Of a DNA stretch of 64,000 bases, positions 17,285 to 26,878 are shown piece by piece. The position numbers were made by a program, and so were the translations under genes. Each line of letters begins with the position of its first letter. Position 1 is the first letter of the stretch. Below the pieces are notes generated by a model. That model worked only from the letters and a program-made list of their open reading frames with translations, was not told the DNA's origin and did no database searches. This DNA comes from Bacteroidales bacterium (GTDB taxonomy: Bacteria > Bacteroidota > Bacteroidia > Bacteroidales > UBA932): the NCBI GenBank assembly GCA_017546125.1, contig JAFYXO010000039.1, positions 124,001 through 188,000 of the forward strand. The letters are read 5' to 3'.

Positions 17285-20200
17285 TTATTCCTCCTTTTTG
17301 TTTTCTTGAGCAGATGTAGAGATCTGCATAAAGATAAAGTTCTTTCTGTTTTGTTCCTCTTTATCCCTCTCACCGTGACGGGACATGATACCATATACAA
17401 CTGGTACAATAATCAATGTAACCACAGTAGAGACCAAAAGACCACCGATCACCACTATACCAAGTGGTTGCCACATCTCTGCACCTTCACCATTACTTAG
17501 GGCCATAGGGAGCATACCAAGCAATGTGGTAAATGCTGTCATAAGTACAGGACGCAAACGGGATGCACCTGACAGTGCGATCGCTTCGTTAAGTTCGTAA
17601 CCTCTGTCACGCATCAGGTTGATGTAGTCCACAAGTACGATACCGTTCTTAACCACGATACCCACAAGCATGATACAACCGAGAGCACCGATCATATCCA
17701 AAGATGTGCTTGTAATCCACAATGCCAATACAACACCTGAGACTGCAAAAGGTACAGACATCATAATGATGGTAGGTTTTGACAGTGACTCGAATTGGGA
17801 TGCCATCACGATATATACCAATAGAACGATCAAAAGTGCCAACATTCCCATATCTCCAAACGACTCCTGCTGGTCTTCGTAGCTACCACCCAAACGGTAA
17901 GTGATACCTGAAGGGGCGTGAACATCTGCAAGAGCAAGCTCAATCTGTGCTGCCAACTCACCCAATGACACCTCATAAGGGGTAACATTCACAGATAGGA
18001 AACGCTGACGTGACTTACGGGTAATGGTTTGAGGAGCCCAGTACTCTTCGATATGGGCAATCTCGCTCAATTTCACCTTACCGCCCATAGGGGTAGGAAT
18101 GGTTAGATCCTCCAATTTGGATAGAGTATTTCTATCCTCCTCCTGAAGTCTTACCACGATATTGTACTCATCACCATCCTCTTTAAGGAATCCGCAAGCC
18201 ATACCATTTACACGGTTGCGGACATAAGTGGAGATAGTAGCTGAAGTAAGGCCAAGATATGCACATTTCTCTTTATCCACCACCACTTTAAGCTCAGCAC
18301 GCTCTGCATCACGGCTGCTTACGATATCACGGGCACCTGGAACCTCATCCTTGATAGCCTGCATCACCTCTGCTGCAAATCTGTTGGTCTCGTCAAAATC
18401 GTAACCATAGATCTCAACACTCACTTTCTGACCACTACCGCCAAATCCACCAGAGAGGTTACATTGGTAGTTGATAATCTCAGGATATGTACTCAGTTCC
18501 TGACGGAGAACCTCAGCTATTTCAAATATAGTTCTCTCCCTCCTGTATTTCTTGGTACAAACCACTGTCATGGAGATCTTATAGTTGTTGGTAGAAGAGA
18601 AGATCGCTCCGATACCGGCATCATCATTGGAACCTGCAGATGTAGACAACATAGTCATCTCAGGCACAAGAGTTCTAAATCTGTCCTCAAGGGCACGGGC
18701 TGTCTTAAGTGTCTGCTCGATACGTGTACCTGGCTGAAGTTCCACTGTCACTGAAAGACGTCCGTTATCTGACTGTTGCATAAAGTCAGTTCCCACCTTA
18801 CCCATAATCATAGGGGTAAGAGATGCGAAGAAGAACAAGATTGAGAATAGAACCACAAGTCTCTTATGGGTAAGACACCAGCGCAGGATATTTGCATAGA
18901 AGATATCCACCTTGTCCAAAAATTTCACCACATATTTCTCATACCAGTTCTGGTTTGATCTGATCTCTACGATATGGCCGTGCTCATCCACCTTGATCTT
19001 CTTGGCTTTAAGAAGTTTAGAACAAAGCATAGGGGTAAGTGAGATCGCCACCACAGTAGAAGTACATACCACGATAGTTACAATCCAACCAAGCTCCTTG
19101 AACATGATACCCGCCTGACCGCCCAACATAGTTAGAGGTACAAACACCACTACGATAACAAGTGTGGTCGCGATAACAGAAGTCCACACCTCATTTGTAG
19201 CATAGATAGAAGCCTCTCGAGGATTTGATCCCCTCTCGATGTGCTTGGTAATATTCTCAAGAACCACAATAGCGTCGTCCACCACCATACCGATAGCCAC
19301 GGTCAATGAACATAGAGAGATGATATTCAACGAGCTGTCCACCATTAGAAGGTAAATGAACGCTACGATAAGGGCAATAGGGATTGTGATACCGATAATA
19401 AATGTCGCACGCCATCTGCCCAAGAATACCAACACCACCAATACAACGAACAGAAGTGCATAGAAAATAGACTCTGCAAGGGAGTTGATAGAGTTCTGAA
19501 TCTCCTCAGACGAGTCGTAGATAACATCTATCTTCACATCTGAAGGGAGAGATTTCTGTATTCTCTCCATCTCCTTGTTTACAGCCTTACAGATCTGTAC
19601 TGTGTTTGCACCGGTCTGTTTGGTGATCATCATACGGACACCGTCACGGCTGTTAATCTTCTCATCCAATGAAAGGTCCTTAATGGTATCTTTCACCTCT
19701 GCGATATCCCTTACAAATACCTGCTTGCCTGTAGCGGTAGTGGTAACTACGATATTTCCAATCTCCGAACTCTCCACATATTCACTCCTCACCTGCATCT
19801 GATACTGCTCATTCAACATCTTCACAGTACCTGAAGACAAGTTCAGGTTATTTGCACTGATCATATTGCCCACTGTCTCCAATGGAATACCGTATGCATC
19901 CAGTTTCTGCTGGTCAATATTGACATATACATATCTCTCTGGAGAACCTGAAAGGGAAATATTACCGATACCATTCACACGGTTTAGCTGAGGGATCACC
20001 TCATCATTCAAAAGTTTGTCCAATCCCGCATAGCTCTCCTTAGCTGTAATTGCAAACTGGATAACAGGCATTGAACTTGAACTGAACTTGAATATGAAAG
20101 GGTTGCTACAGCCATCAGGAAGCTGGTCCTTAAGCATATCTACATATGAACGGACATCATTCATCACCTCATCAAGGTTTGTTCCCCACTCCATCTCCAA

Positions 20201-20476
20201 CATAACCATAGACATATGGTCCTTTGATTGGGATGATATCTCCTTAAGACCGTCGACAGAGTTCAAGCTGTTCTCTACAAGCTTGGTGACATTTGTCTCG
20301 ATCTCACTCGCACTTGCACCTGAGTATGTAGTCATCACAGTGATGTATGGTGGCTCCATCTCCGGGAACTGGTCGATCGGCAGTTTGCTCAATGAGAACA
20401 AACCAATAATAGCCACTGCGACAAATATTAGGACTGTCGAGACCGGCTTATTAATCGATGTTTTATATATACTCAT
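17285..20476 (-). CDS. RND efflux pump permease (AcrB type)
   Basis: This is the inner-membrane proton-drug antiporter of a tripartite pump. The 1063-residue length, twelve hydrophobic segments and large periplasmic loops are standard for HAE-1/HAE-2 RND permeases. The proton-relay aspartates are seen in TVAIGMVVDDAIVVLENI, and the partner lysine of helix 10 in GIVVKNGIVLVDYINLM. A good ribosome-binding AGGAG precedes the ATG at 20476. It lies between the adaptor gene (11 bases) and the PG0541 gene. The substrate cannot be deduced; drugs, bile salts or lipids are possible. Confidence 0.95.
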   Translation of the reverse strand: MSIYKTSINKPVSTVLIFVAVAIIGLFSLSKLPIDQFPEMEPPYITVMTTYSGASASEIETNVTKLVENSLNSVDGLKEISSQSKDHMSMVMLEMEWGTNLDEVMNDVRSYVDMLKDQLPDGCSNPFIFKFSSSSMPVIQFAITAKESYAGLDKLLNDEVIPQLNRVNGIGNISLSGSPERYVYVNIDQQKLDAYGIPLETVGNMISANNLNLSSGTVKMLNEQYQMQVRSEYVESSEIGNIVVTTTATGKQVFVRDIAEVKDTIKDLSLDEKINSRDGVRMMITKQTGANTVQICKAVNKEMERIQKSLPSDVKIDVIYDSSEEIQNSINSLAESIFYALLFVVLVVLVFLGRWRATFIIGITIPIALIVAFIYLLMVDSSLNIISLCSLTVAIGMVVDDAIVVLENITKHIERGSNPREASIYATNEVWTSVIATTLVIVVVFVPLTMLGGQAGIMFKELGWIVTIVVCTSTVVAISLTPMLCSKLLKAKKIKVDEHGHIVEIRSNQNWYEKYVVKFLDKVDIFYANILRWCLTHKRLVVLFSILFFFASLTPMIMGKVGTDFMQQSDNGRLSVTVELQPGTRIEQTLKTARALEDRFRTLVPEMTMLSTSAGSNDDAGIGAIFSSTNNYKISMTVVCTKKYRRERTIFEIAEVLRQELSTYPEIINYQCNLSGGFGGSGQKVSVEIYGYDFDETNRFAAEVMQAIKDEVPGARDIVSSRDAERAELKVVVDKEKCAYLGLTSATISTYVRNRVNGMACGFLKEDGDEYNIVVRLQEEDRNTLSKLEDLTIPTPMGGKVKLSEIAHIEEYWAPQTITRKSRQRFLSVNVTPYEVSLGELAAQIELALADVHAPSGITYRLGGSYEDQQESFGDMGMLALLIVLLVYIVMASQFESLSKPTIIMMSVPFAVSGVVLALWITSTSLDMIGALGCIMLVGIVVKNGIVLVDYINLMRDRGYELNEAIALSGASRLRPVLMTAFTTLLGMLPMALSNGEGAEMWQPLGIVVIGGLLVSTVVTLIIVPVVYGIMSRHGERDKEEQNRKNFIFMQISTSAQENKKEE

Positions 20477-20487
20477 TATATCTCTCC

Positions 20488-21504
20488 TTATTTAGAAATG
20501 GTCAAATTAACTCCATCTACAAGTTTTGCCTGACCTACAGTTACCAACTCCACACCCTCAACGATACCTTCACCTGAGATCTCGATCTGGTCATCAAAAC
20601 GTTGGCCAAGTGTTACGAATACCCTCTTAGCCACACCATTTTCGTTTACATATACATATCTCTCATTTGAACCGATAAGTTTTAGAACCGACTGGTAAGG
20701 AACTACGATAGTGTTCTCTTTGCCCATTGGCATAGATGTACGGACATACATACCGGGACGAAGAAGGTTCTTGCCGTTAGGAATTTTAACCTTAGCCTGG
20801 AAAGTGTGTGTAGCTGCGTCGATGGTAGGGTGGATAATCTCAATTGTACCTTGGAACACCTCATCAGGGTAGATATCCGACACGATCTCCACTTTCATTC
20901 CAGCTTTCACCTTAGGGAAGAACTGCTCAGGAACATTGATATATGCCTTCAAGTTCTCAATCTGGGTTAGAACCAAAATAGGCTGACCACTGTAAAGCTC
21001 GCCATCTTCGTAATTCTTAGCTGAGATCACACCATTGAAACGTGCTTTGACAAAAGTATTCTCCTCCAAGAATGAAAGATTCTCTTTTGTCTGCTCATAG
21101 CTAAGCTTGGTCTGGTCGTAGTTTTGTTGTGAGATAGAACCTGCTTTATAAAGAGACTCCATTCTCTCCATATTTGTAGTCAAGTTTGCATAAGTAAGCT
21201 TGGTAGTGTTAAGCTGCATCTGATCCATACGTACAAGCATGTCACCTTTCTTGACCTTGTCACCAACCTCCACATATATCTGTTCAATCTTGCCTGTTAC
21301 AGATGGAGCTATGCTCATAGTCTCATAACCTTGAAGATTTGTCGAAAATTCCACTACTCTGGAGATCTCTGTTTTTTGGAGAGGGGTCACTTTTACCACC
21401 TCGTTGCGAACAGCTTCCCCTTGTACTTCTTCTTGTGTTTTGTTTCCGCAGCTTACAAGTCCGAAAAGCGCTGCAGAGATAAGGGTAAATTTGATTAGTT
21501 TCAT
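20488..21504 (-). CDS. RND periplasmic adaptor (membrane fusion lipoprotein)
   Basis: This protein links the RND permease to the outer-membrane channel. It has 338 residues with a lipoprotein signal (lipobox FGLVSC, cysteine at about residue 20), a biotinyl-lipoyl-like half motif (GKIEQIYVEVGDKVKKGDMLVRMD), a helical hairpin (about 95-150) and the second lipoyl half ending FNGVISAKNYEDGE. Its place between TolC and permease genes completes the pump. Confidence 0.94.
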   Translation of the reverse strand: MKLIKFTLISAALFGLVSCGNKTQEEVQGEAVRNEVVKVTPLQKTEISRVVEFSTNLQGYETMSIAPSVTGKIEQIYVEVGDKVKKGDMLVRMDQMQLNTTKLTYANLTTNMERMESLYKAGSISQQNYDQTKLSYEQTKENLSFLEENTFVKARFNGVISAKNYEDGELYSGQPILVLTQIENLKAYINVPEQFFPKVKAGMKVEIVSDIYPDEVFQGTIEIIHPTIDAATHTFQAKVKIPNGKNLLRPGMYVRTSMPMGKENTIVVPYQSVLKLIGSNERYVYVNENGVAKRVFVTLGQRFDDQIEISGEGIVEGVELVTVGQAKLVDGVNLTISK

Positions 21505-21523
21505 ATATCTATTATTCTATTTA

Positions 21524-22837
21524 TTACTTGTTAAGAAGTTTTTCCAATTCTATTTGGGCATTTACAAACTCAAGAAGAGCCTGTACATAGCTGCTTTGGG
21601 CACCGATAAGGTTGGTACCGGCAGTGGTCACCTCCATACTTGATGAGTAACCGTGTTCATATTTCAAGCTGATGTTATCAAACACCCTCTGGGTCACCTC
21701 TACATTTTTCTGTTGAGTCTGAAGTCTCTCAAGGGCAGAAGTAAGGTTATACTTCAACTGTCTGTGCTGAATCTTAAGTGACATCTCTGTATCAGCCAGA
21801 AGGTTCTGCTGCTTCTGATACTCAAACTTGGCACCCTGAAGAGCTTTATATCTCTGTGCTGAAGAGAAAATAGGGATAGAGAGAGTAGCACCTATCATAT
21901 TGGGAGGGGTAGATCTCATACCTCCATCACCAAAATAATGGGTCTTGGTAAACTTATAAAAAGCAGACAATGTGGGGGCATATGCCCAGCCTGCCAAGTC
22001 CACTTGCTTTTTAGAAAGTTTGGTACTCTGATTTACCAATTGGTAATTGTAGTTGTTCTCCAAGACCAGATCTTCGCTGATCAGCGCCATAGCGTTAGGG
22101 ATGGAGAGAAGGTCATCGATACCCTGAGTCAAGGATATCTCGGTATCCACATCTATATTCAGGAAAAGCCTCATAGAGTTGTAGACCATCTCCATAGAGC
22201 GTTTTGAGGTATTGAGGGTGGTCTCCATAGTGGCCACCTGTACCATAATCTGGTCTGCATCCACCTGCTCAGCTGCACCCACATTCACCGCATTTTGTGA
22301 ATATTCATATAATTTTTGAAGGCTCTCCAAGTTTTTGGTAAGAAGCTCCTGTGTCTGCCCGGATACAAGTGCAGAATAGTAAAGTATCCTCACCTGATTT
22401 GTAATCTCTTGCTCTGACTGTTCTCTGGAAATGTTGGCCATATCCACAGATATCTTGCCTATCTGGGTAGAGATAATCTGAGCTGCGCTTACCGCCACTG
22501 ATGCTTGAAGGCCTATGGTCCCGGTTGATGGCATATTCATAGTAAATTTACCCATTGGGCCGGCATCCATAACCATCTCATATCCAAGATTGCTTGAATA
22601 ACCAAGCGACCCGCTCACCTGTGGAAGCATTGTCGCAATAGCCTCCCATTTGGCTGCTTCAGCCTTCTTCACATCCAAAGAGGCATTCTGCAAAGTACGA
22701 TTTCTCTCGATGGCCATATTCACCGCCTCATCGAAAGACAAATTCAAAGTATTGGAACCGGCTGCAGCCCCCTGTCCGCTTGCACTGAATAGAGCGCCTA
22801 GCACGATCACAAACACTAAAATGGAACGTTTAATCAT
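21524..22837 (-). CDS. TolC family outer-membrane channel protein
   Basis: This is the outer-membrane factor of the pump, forming a trimeric channel with a periplasmic helical barrel. The 437 residues start with a signal peptide (to about residue 21), followed by LNLSFDEAVNMAIERNRTLQNA, the typical TolC N-terminal repeat, and a second repeat beginning near residue 240. It lies 12 bases downstream of the TetR gene and 19 bases upstream of the adaptor gene, all on the minus strand. Confidence 0.93.
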   Translation of the reverse strand: MIKRSILVFVIVLGALFSASGQGAAAGSNTLNLSFDEAVNMAIERNRTLQNASLDVKKAEAAKWEAIATMLPQVSGSLGYSSNLGYEMVMDAGPMGKFTMNMPSTGTIGLQASVAVSAAQIISTQIGKISVDMANISREQSEQEITNQVRILYYSALVSGQTQELLTKNLESLQKLYEYSQNAVNVGAAEQVDADQIMVQVATMETTLNTSKRSMEMVYNSMRLFLNIDVDTEISLTQGIDDLLSIPNAMALISEDLVLENNYNYQLVNQSTKLSKKQVDLAGWAYAPTLSAFYKFTKTHYFGDGGMRSTPPNMIGATLSIPIFSSAQRYKALQGAKFEYQKQQNLLADTEMSLKIQHRQLKYNLTSALERLQTQQKNVEVTQRVFDNISLKYEHGYSSSMEVTTAGTNLIGAQSSYVQALLEFVNAQIELEKLLNK

Positions 22838-22849
22838 AATTAAATTGTT

Positions 22850-23470
22850 TTAATCTATATTTCTTGATTTATAATAATTGTCTATCACTTCCCTACCCTT
22901 GTCTGTAGAGAGCCCCTTCAAAAACACCACCACCGAACTCATGAAAATCTCCTTCCTGTTCGAATCCTTCCTTATCGATTCGCTCACAGCATAAGAGTTC
23001 AAAGTCACCAGAAGAGCCAGAATTTTGGTAGCCACATCTATCGATCCGATGTTAAGCTCAAACAACCCCTCACTAATACCCTCCTCTATGAGAGATTTGG
23101 TGTAATGGAGATGCTTCTCCTTAACATTCTCAATAGCCCTTTTGTAAACCTCAGGATAGAATTTTCTCATCTCCTCTGTGAAGATTCGCGATCTCTTCTC
23201 AGATTCCTTTGACTCATAATCCTGGTACGATAGGATGTACTCCAGAATATTGGCAGACTCCTCTTTCAATTTCAACGACATCTCCTTCATCTTCTCTGCT
23301 ATAGATGTCAGGCAGGCCTCCAACAATGCAGACTTGTCGGCAAACAGCTCATAAAGTGTCCTTTTGGATATTCCGTTAGCCGCGGAGATATCATCCATAG
23401 TAATAGATTTGCACCCCTTCATACTGAAGAGTTCTGTAGATGTCTCTATAATCCTTTCTCTAGTTACCAT
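22850..23470 (-). CDS. TetR family regulator of the efflux operon
   Basis: The 206-residue protein starts at the ATG at 23470 (MVTRERIIETSTELF), which places the helix-turn-helix (TMDDISAANGISKRTLYELFADKSALL) at residues 22-50 as in TetR proteins. The ligand domain follows without a recognisable specificity. As the first gene of the pump operon it is likely an autorepressor. An inverted repeat lies within its own promoter (23502-23518). A longer frame to 23545 runs through that promoter and was rejected. Confidence 0.9.
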   Translation of the reverse strand: MVTRERIIETSTELFSMKGCKSITMDDISAANGISKRTLYELFADKSALLEACLTSIAEKMKEMSLKLKEESANILEYILSYQDYESKESEKRSRIFTEEMRKFYPEVYKRAIENVKEKHLHYTKSLIEEGISEGLFELNIGSIDVATKILALLVTLNSYAVSESIRKDSNRKEIFMSSVVVFLKGLSTDKGREVIDNYYKSRNID

Positions 23471-23491
23471 ATAAAGTGTAAAAAACGGGCG

Positions 23492-23522
23492 CAAAACTAA
23501 AAAAACTTTTTGAGTTTTCAAA
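23492..23522 (-). promoter_or_regulatory. Consensus promoter of the TetR-efflux operon
   Basis: Read on the minus strand: TTTG (23519-23522), exactly 19 bases, then TAGTTTTG (23492-23499). This is a full match to the Bacteroidota TTTG-N19-TAnnTTTG pattern, with the start ATG about 20 bases downstream. Confidence 0.8.
23502..23518. promoter_or_regulatory. Candidate TetR operator
   Basis: AAAACT (23502-23507) and AGTTTT (23513-23518) form a 6+6 inverted repeat with a 5-base spacer. It fills the region between the -33 and -7 elements of the operon promoter. Binding there by the dimeric regulator encoded next door would block RNA polymerase. A second palindrome, TTTCTAGAAA, lies just upstream (23523-23532). 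Confidence 0.55.
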
Positions 23523-23549
23523 TTTCTAGAAACAAACACGAGCAATTTT

Positions 23550-23580
23550 TATGCCGTGGGGAAAAGTTTTGTTATCTTTG
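23550..23580 (+). promoter_or_regulatory. Promoter of kbl
   Basis: TATCTTTG at 23573-23580, with TATG (3 of 4 of the -33 consensus) exactly 19 bases upstream at 23550-23553. It fires away from the TetR promoter. Confidence 0.65.
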
Positions 23581-23612
23581 TTTGATATAGGAAATATAAA
23601 AACAGTACATAT

Positions 23613-24803
23613 ATGTATCAGGATTTTCAGACATACCTACAGAATGAGCTAAAGAACATCGAAGATGCAGGGCTCTACAAACACGAAAGGATCATCACAT
23701 CTCCTCAAGGTGCAGAGATTAAAGTGAGCACAGGGGAAAACGTCCTTAACTTCTGCGCAAACAACTACCTCGGACAGGCCGACTCACAGGAACTTGTAAA
23801 CGCAGCAAAAGAGGCACTTGACACACACGGATACGGAATGTCCAGCGTACGCTTCATATGCGGTACCGGAGACCTTCACAAGAAACTTGAAGCCAAGATT
23901 GCAGAGTTCTTCGGCACAGAGGATACCATCCTTTACGCAGCTTGCTTCGACGCCAACGGCGGAGTGTTCGAGCCTCTTCTTGATGAAAAAGATGCAATCA
24001 TCTCAGATGCACTCAACCACGCATCCATCATCGATGGCGTACGTCTGTGCAAAGCTCAGAGATACCGCTACGCAAACGCAAACATGGAGGAGCTTGAGAA
24101 CTGTTTGAAACTTGCCCAGGCACAGCGCCATCGCCTTATCGTAACTGATGGTGTCTTCTCAATGGATGGCAATGTATGTCCTCTTGACAAGATTTACGAG
24201 CTTGCAAACAAATACAATGCAATGGTTATGGTGGACGAGTCACACTCAGCAGGTGTGGTGGGAAAAACCGGCCGTGGAGTTACAGAACAGTACAATCTTA
24301 AAGGCAAAATTGAGATCTTGACAGGTACATTGGGAAAAGCGTTCGGTGGTGCCATCGGTGGCTTCACTACAGGTAAGAAAGAGATTATCGCCATGCTTCG
24401 CCAACGTTCACGCCCATACCTCTTCTCAAACTCAATTCCACCTATGGTAGCTGCTGCAGGTATCAGAATGTTCGACATGATGTCTGAAACCAACAGGCTG
24501 CAAGACAAACTTCACAGCAATACAGACTACTTCGTGGAGAAGATGAAGGCTGCAGGATTTGATATCAAACCTACCCAGTCCGCTATCTGCGCAGTAATGC
24601 TATACGATGCCAAACTATCACAAGTAATGGCAGCAAAACTGCTCGAAGAGGGTATCTATGTAACAGGCTTCTACTACCCTGTAGTACCTAAAAATGAGGC
24701 CCGCATCCGCGTTCAAGTCTCTGCAGGACACGAGGTGGAACACCTTGACAAGTGTATCGCAGCATTTACCAAAGTGGGTAAAGAGCTCGGAGTTATAAAA
24801 TAA
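23613..24803 (+). CDS. kbl: Glycine C-acetyltransferase (2-amino-3-ketobutyrate CoA ligase)
   Basis: Kbl is a PLP enzyme that splits 2-amino-3-ketobutyrate with CoA into glycine and acetyl-CoA, the second step of threonine breakdown. The 396 residues show the alpha-oxoamine synthase pattern: CANNYLGQAD; DALNHASIIDGVRLC; VDESHSAGVVGKTGRGV with the PLP-binding aspartate and histidine; and the Schiff-base lysine in TGTLGKAFGGAIGG. The last motif points to Kbl rather than 8-amino-7-oxononanoate synthase or serine palmitoyltransferase. No threonine dehydrogenase gene is adjacent. Confidence 0.93.
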   Translation: MYQDFQTYLQNELKNIEDAGLYKHERIITSPQGAEIKVSTGENVLNFCANNYLGQADSQELVNAAKEALDTHGYGMSSVRFICGTGDLHKKLEAKIAEFFGTEDTILYAACFDANGGVFEPLLDEKDAIISDALNHASIIDGVRLCKAQRYRYANANMEELENCLKLAQAQRHRLIVTDGVFSMDGNVCPLDKIYELANKYNAMVMVDESHSAGVVGKTGRGVTEQYNLKGKIEILTGTLGKAFGGAIGGFTTGKKEIIAMLRQRSRPYLFSNSIPPMVAAAGIRMFDMMSETNRLQDKLHSNTDYFVEKMKAAGFDIKPTQSAICAVMLYDAKLSQVMAAKLLEEGIYVTGFYYPVVPKNEARIRVQVSAGHEVEHLDKCIAAFTKVGKELGVIK

Positions 24804-24820
24804 CGACCAATGGCAAGACG

Positions 24821-24854
24821 AAAAAAGGGATGACCGGTTGGTCATCCCTTTTAT
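24821..24854. terminator. Bidirectional terminator between kbl and tsf
   Basis: GGGATGACC (24827-24835), loop GGTT, GGTCATCCC (24840-24848), with six A before and a T-rich run after. The symmetric tracts let it end both the kbl transcript (+) and the rplM-rpsI-rpsB-tsf transcript (-). Confidence 0.92.
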
Positions 24855-24877
24855 TTTATCTGTTTCAGACGGAAGTC

Positions 24878-25873
24878 TTAGTCAGCAAGAGAAACTCTCT
24901 TGAATGAAAGAACTTTAGCCTCTTTGTCAGCTGCTTTGATAACATCTTTAACAGCGGTTTTACCATCACCCATTTGGTAACCTTGCTCCTCAAGAGTTTG
25001 CTCTTTGAAGAATTTTTGAAGACGACCTTTAGCGATGTTCTCAACCATTTGTGCTGGAAGGTTGCCTGCTTTCTCTTCAGAAACAGTTTTGATGATCTCA
25101 CGAGCCTGAGCAGCTTGCTCAGCAGTGATCCAACCTTTAGTTTGGTTAGACTCGATATGATCTTCGCTGTCTACGTGAGCAGGGTTGATACCTGCTTTTT
25201 GAAGAGCTGCATCTACAGCTTTTCTTACAAGTTCTTCTTTAGTTTTCTCAGTAGCTGTTTTAATCTCTTCATCGATAACGTTTTGAGGAACTTGATCAGC
25301 TGAAACTGCTACAGGGTTCATTGAAGCTACCTGCATAGCCACACCTTTAGCCACTTGCTCGTCGATCTCTTTGTTGAAACCAACTACAGTTGCAAGTTTG
25401 CCAGTGATTTTGTGCATGTAAGAAACTACATATGGAGCCTCAACTGTCTCGTAAGCTACAAGCTGATGTTTCTCACCAGTCTTACCGGTTTGCTCAGTGA
25501 TAGCTGCCTCTACAGTTCTACCATCAGCGATGGTGCAAGCCATAAGGGCATCTTTATCTGCTGGGAAGTTAGCGATAGCTGCCTCTGCGATAGCCTCAGC
25601 AAGAGCTTGGAACTCTGCATTTTTAGCTACGAAGTCAGTCTCACAACCAAGAGCGATGATAACAGCTTTATTGCCATTAACTTTAGCAATAGCTGCACCT
25701 TCAGAAGTCTCACGGTCAGCACGTTTAGCTGCAACTAGTTTACCTTTCTCTTTGATGATTTCTTTAGCTCTCTCGAAATCGCCTTCTGACTCTACAAGAG
25801 CTTTTTTGCAGTCCATCATACCTGCACCGGTCATTTTGCGAAGTTTCGCAACGTCTGCTGCTTTAATTTCCAT
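24878..25873 (-). CDS. tsf: Elongation factor Ts
   Basis: EF-Ts recycles EF-Tu by exchanging GDP for GTP. The 331 residues begin with the conserved N-terminal domain (DVAKLRKMTGAGMMDCKKAL) and contain the TDFVAKN-type motif (GCETDFVAKN near residue 75). The length is normal for Bacteroidales, which carry a longer core domain. It is the last gene of the rplM-rpsI-rpsB-tsf cluster, 25 bases after rpsB. Confidence 0.97.
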   Translation of the reverse strand: MEIKAADVAKLRKMTGAGMMDCKKALVESEGDFERAKEIIKEKGKLVAAKRADRETSEGAAIAKVNGNKAVIIALGCETDFVAKNAEFQALAEAIAEAAIANFPADKDALMACTIADGRTVEAAITEQTGKTGEKHQLVAYETVEAPYVVSYMHKITGKLATVVGFNKEIDEQVAKGVAMQVASMNPVAVSADQVPQNVIDEEIKTATEKTKEELVRKAVDAALQKAGINPAHVDSEDHIESNQTKGWITAEQAAQAREIIKTVSEEKAGNLPAQMVENIAKGRLQKFFKEQTLEEQGYQMGDGKTAVKDVIKAADKEAKVLSFKRVSLAD

Positions 25874-25898
25874 TTTCGTAAAATTTAAATGTTAAAAA

Positions 25899-26705
25899 TT
25901 ATTCAGCCTTTGCTTCTTCTTTTTTAGCAGCGCCTTTGCGAGGACGGATTTTCTTTCCTTGAGCTGCATCATCTTTACCTTCTTGAGCTTTGTTTGCCTC
26001 TTCTTTGTCTTTTTCAAGTTTTCTCTCTTCAAGACCCTCTTTGATAGCATCACAAAGCGCACCCATTACCACTGCAATAGATTTAGCGGCGTCATCATTA
26101 GCCGGGATCACATAATCAATTGGGGTAGGATCGCAACATGTATCAACCATAGCGATTACCGGAATATTGAGACGGTTAGCCTCTTTTACAGCGTTCATCT
26201 CTTTTTGCACGTCTACTACGAATAGTGCAGAAGGAAGACGATTCAAGTCAGCGATTGAACCCAAGTTTTTCTCAAGTTTTGCTCTTTGACGGGTAATTTG
26301 AAGACGCTCACGTTTTGCAAGAGTCTCAAAAGTACCATCTGAAATCATCTTGTCGATGGTATTCATTTTTTTGACAGCTTTACGGATGGTAGGGAAGTTG
26401 GTAAGCATACCACCTGGCCATCTCTCTGTCACGTAAGGCATATTTACAGATTTAGCGTACTCTGCAACGATATCCTTAGCTTGTTTTTTGGTAGCTACGA
26501 AAAGTACTCTACGACCTGCGCGAGCAAGTTGTTTCATAACATTTGCAGCCTCATCTATTTTTACAACAGTCTTATGCAAGTCAATGATATGGATTCCATT
26601 TTTCTCCATAAAAATGTATGGAGCCATTTTAGGATTCCATTTTCTCTTCAAGTGACCGAAGTGTGTACCTGCATCTAGTAAATCTTGGAAATTTGTTCTA
26701 GGCAT
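25899..26705 (-). CDS. rpsB: 30S ribosomal protein S2
   Basis: S2 binds late to the 30S head. The start at 26705 gives MPRTNFQDLLDAGTHFGHLK, the standard N-terminus, and 268 residues. The C-terminal ~40 residues form a charged lysine/alanine-rich tail common in Bacteroidota. It has a 173-base leader after rpsI, longer than the other gaps in this operon. Confidence 0.97.
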   Translation of the reverse strand: MPRTNFQDLLDAGTHFGHLKRKWNPKMAPYIFMEKNGIHIIDLHKTVVKIDEAANVMKQLARAGRRVLFVATKKQAKDIVAEYAKSVNMPYVTERWPGGMLTNFPTIRKAVKKMNTIDKMISDGTFETLAKRERLQITRQRAKLEKNLGSIADLNRLPSALFVVDVQKEMNAVKEANRLNIPVIAMVDTCCDPTPIDYVIPANDDAAKSIAVVMGALCDAIKEGLEERKLEKDKEEANKAQEGKDDAAQGKKIRPRKGAAKKEEAKAE

Positions 26706-26878
26706 TTTTGTTTTGTTTAATTTGTTTGTCTCCACCTAAGGAGTTCTCTTTTTTAATTTCGGAGTAGCGAATATATCGATCTCCTAAATTTTTCGCAGAC
26801 AGACAAACTGCGGGTAGCCATAAGGATCCTGCCGTTTTGGTCGTGTCTGTGCAATTCTTGTAAATCAGTAATAAAATA
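26706..26878 (-). other. Long intergenic leader before rpsB
   Basis: This 173-base gap separates rpsI from rpsB, while the other gaps in the cluster are 4-25 bases. On the minus strand it contains a hairpin CGCAG/CTGCG (26794-26812) and unpaired AT-rich flanks, but no recognisable gene. It could be a regulatory leader for S2, as r-protein operons often have, or carry an internal promoter. I did not recognise a known RNA family. Confidence 0.4.

Noticed and set aside
25497-25895. Long open frame opposite tsf
   Set aside because: It is a mirror frame caused by the codon bias of tsf; the composition is odd and there is no start signal.
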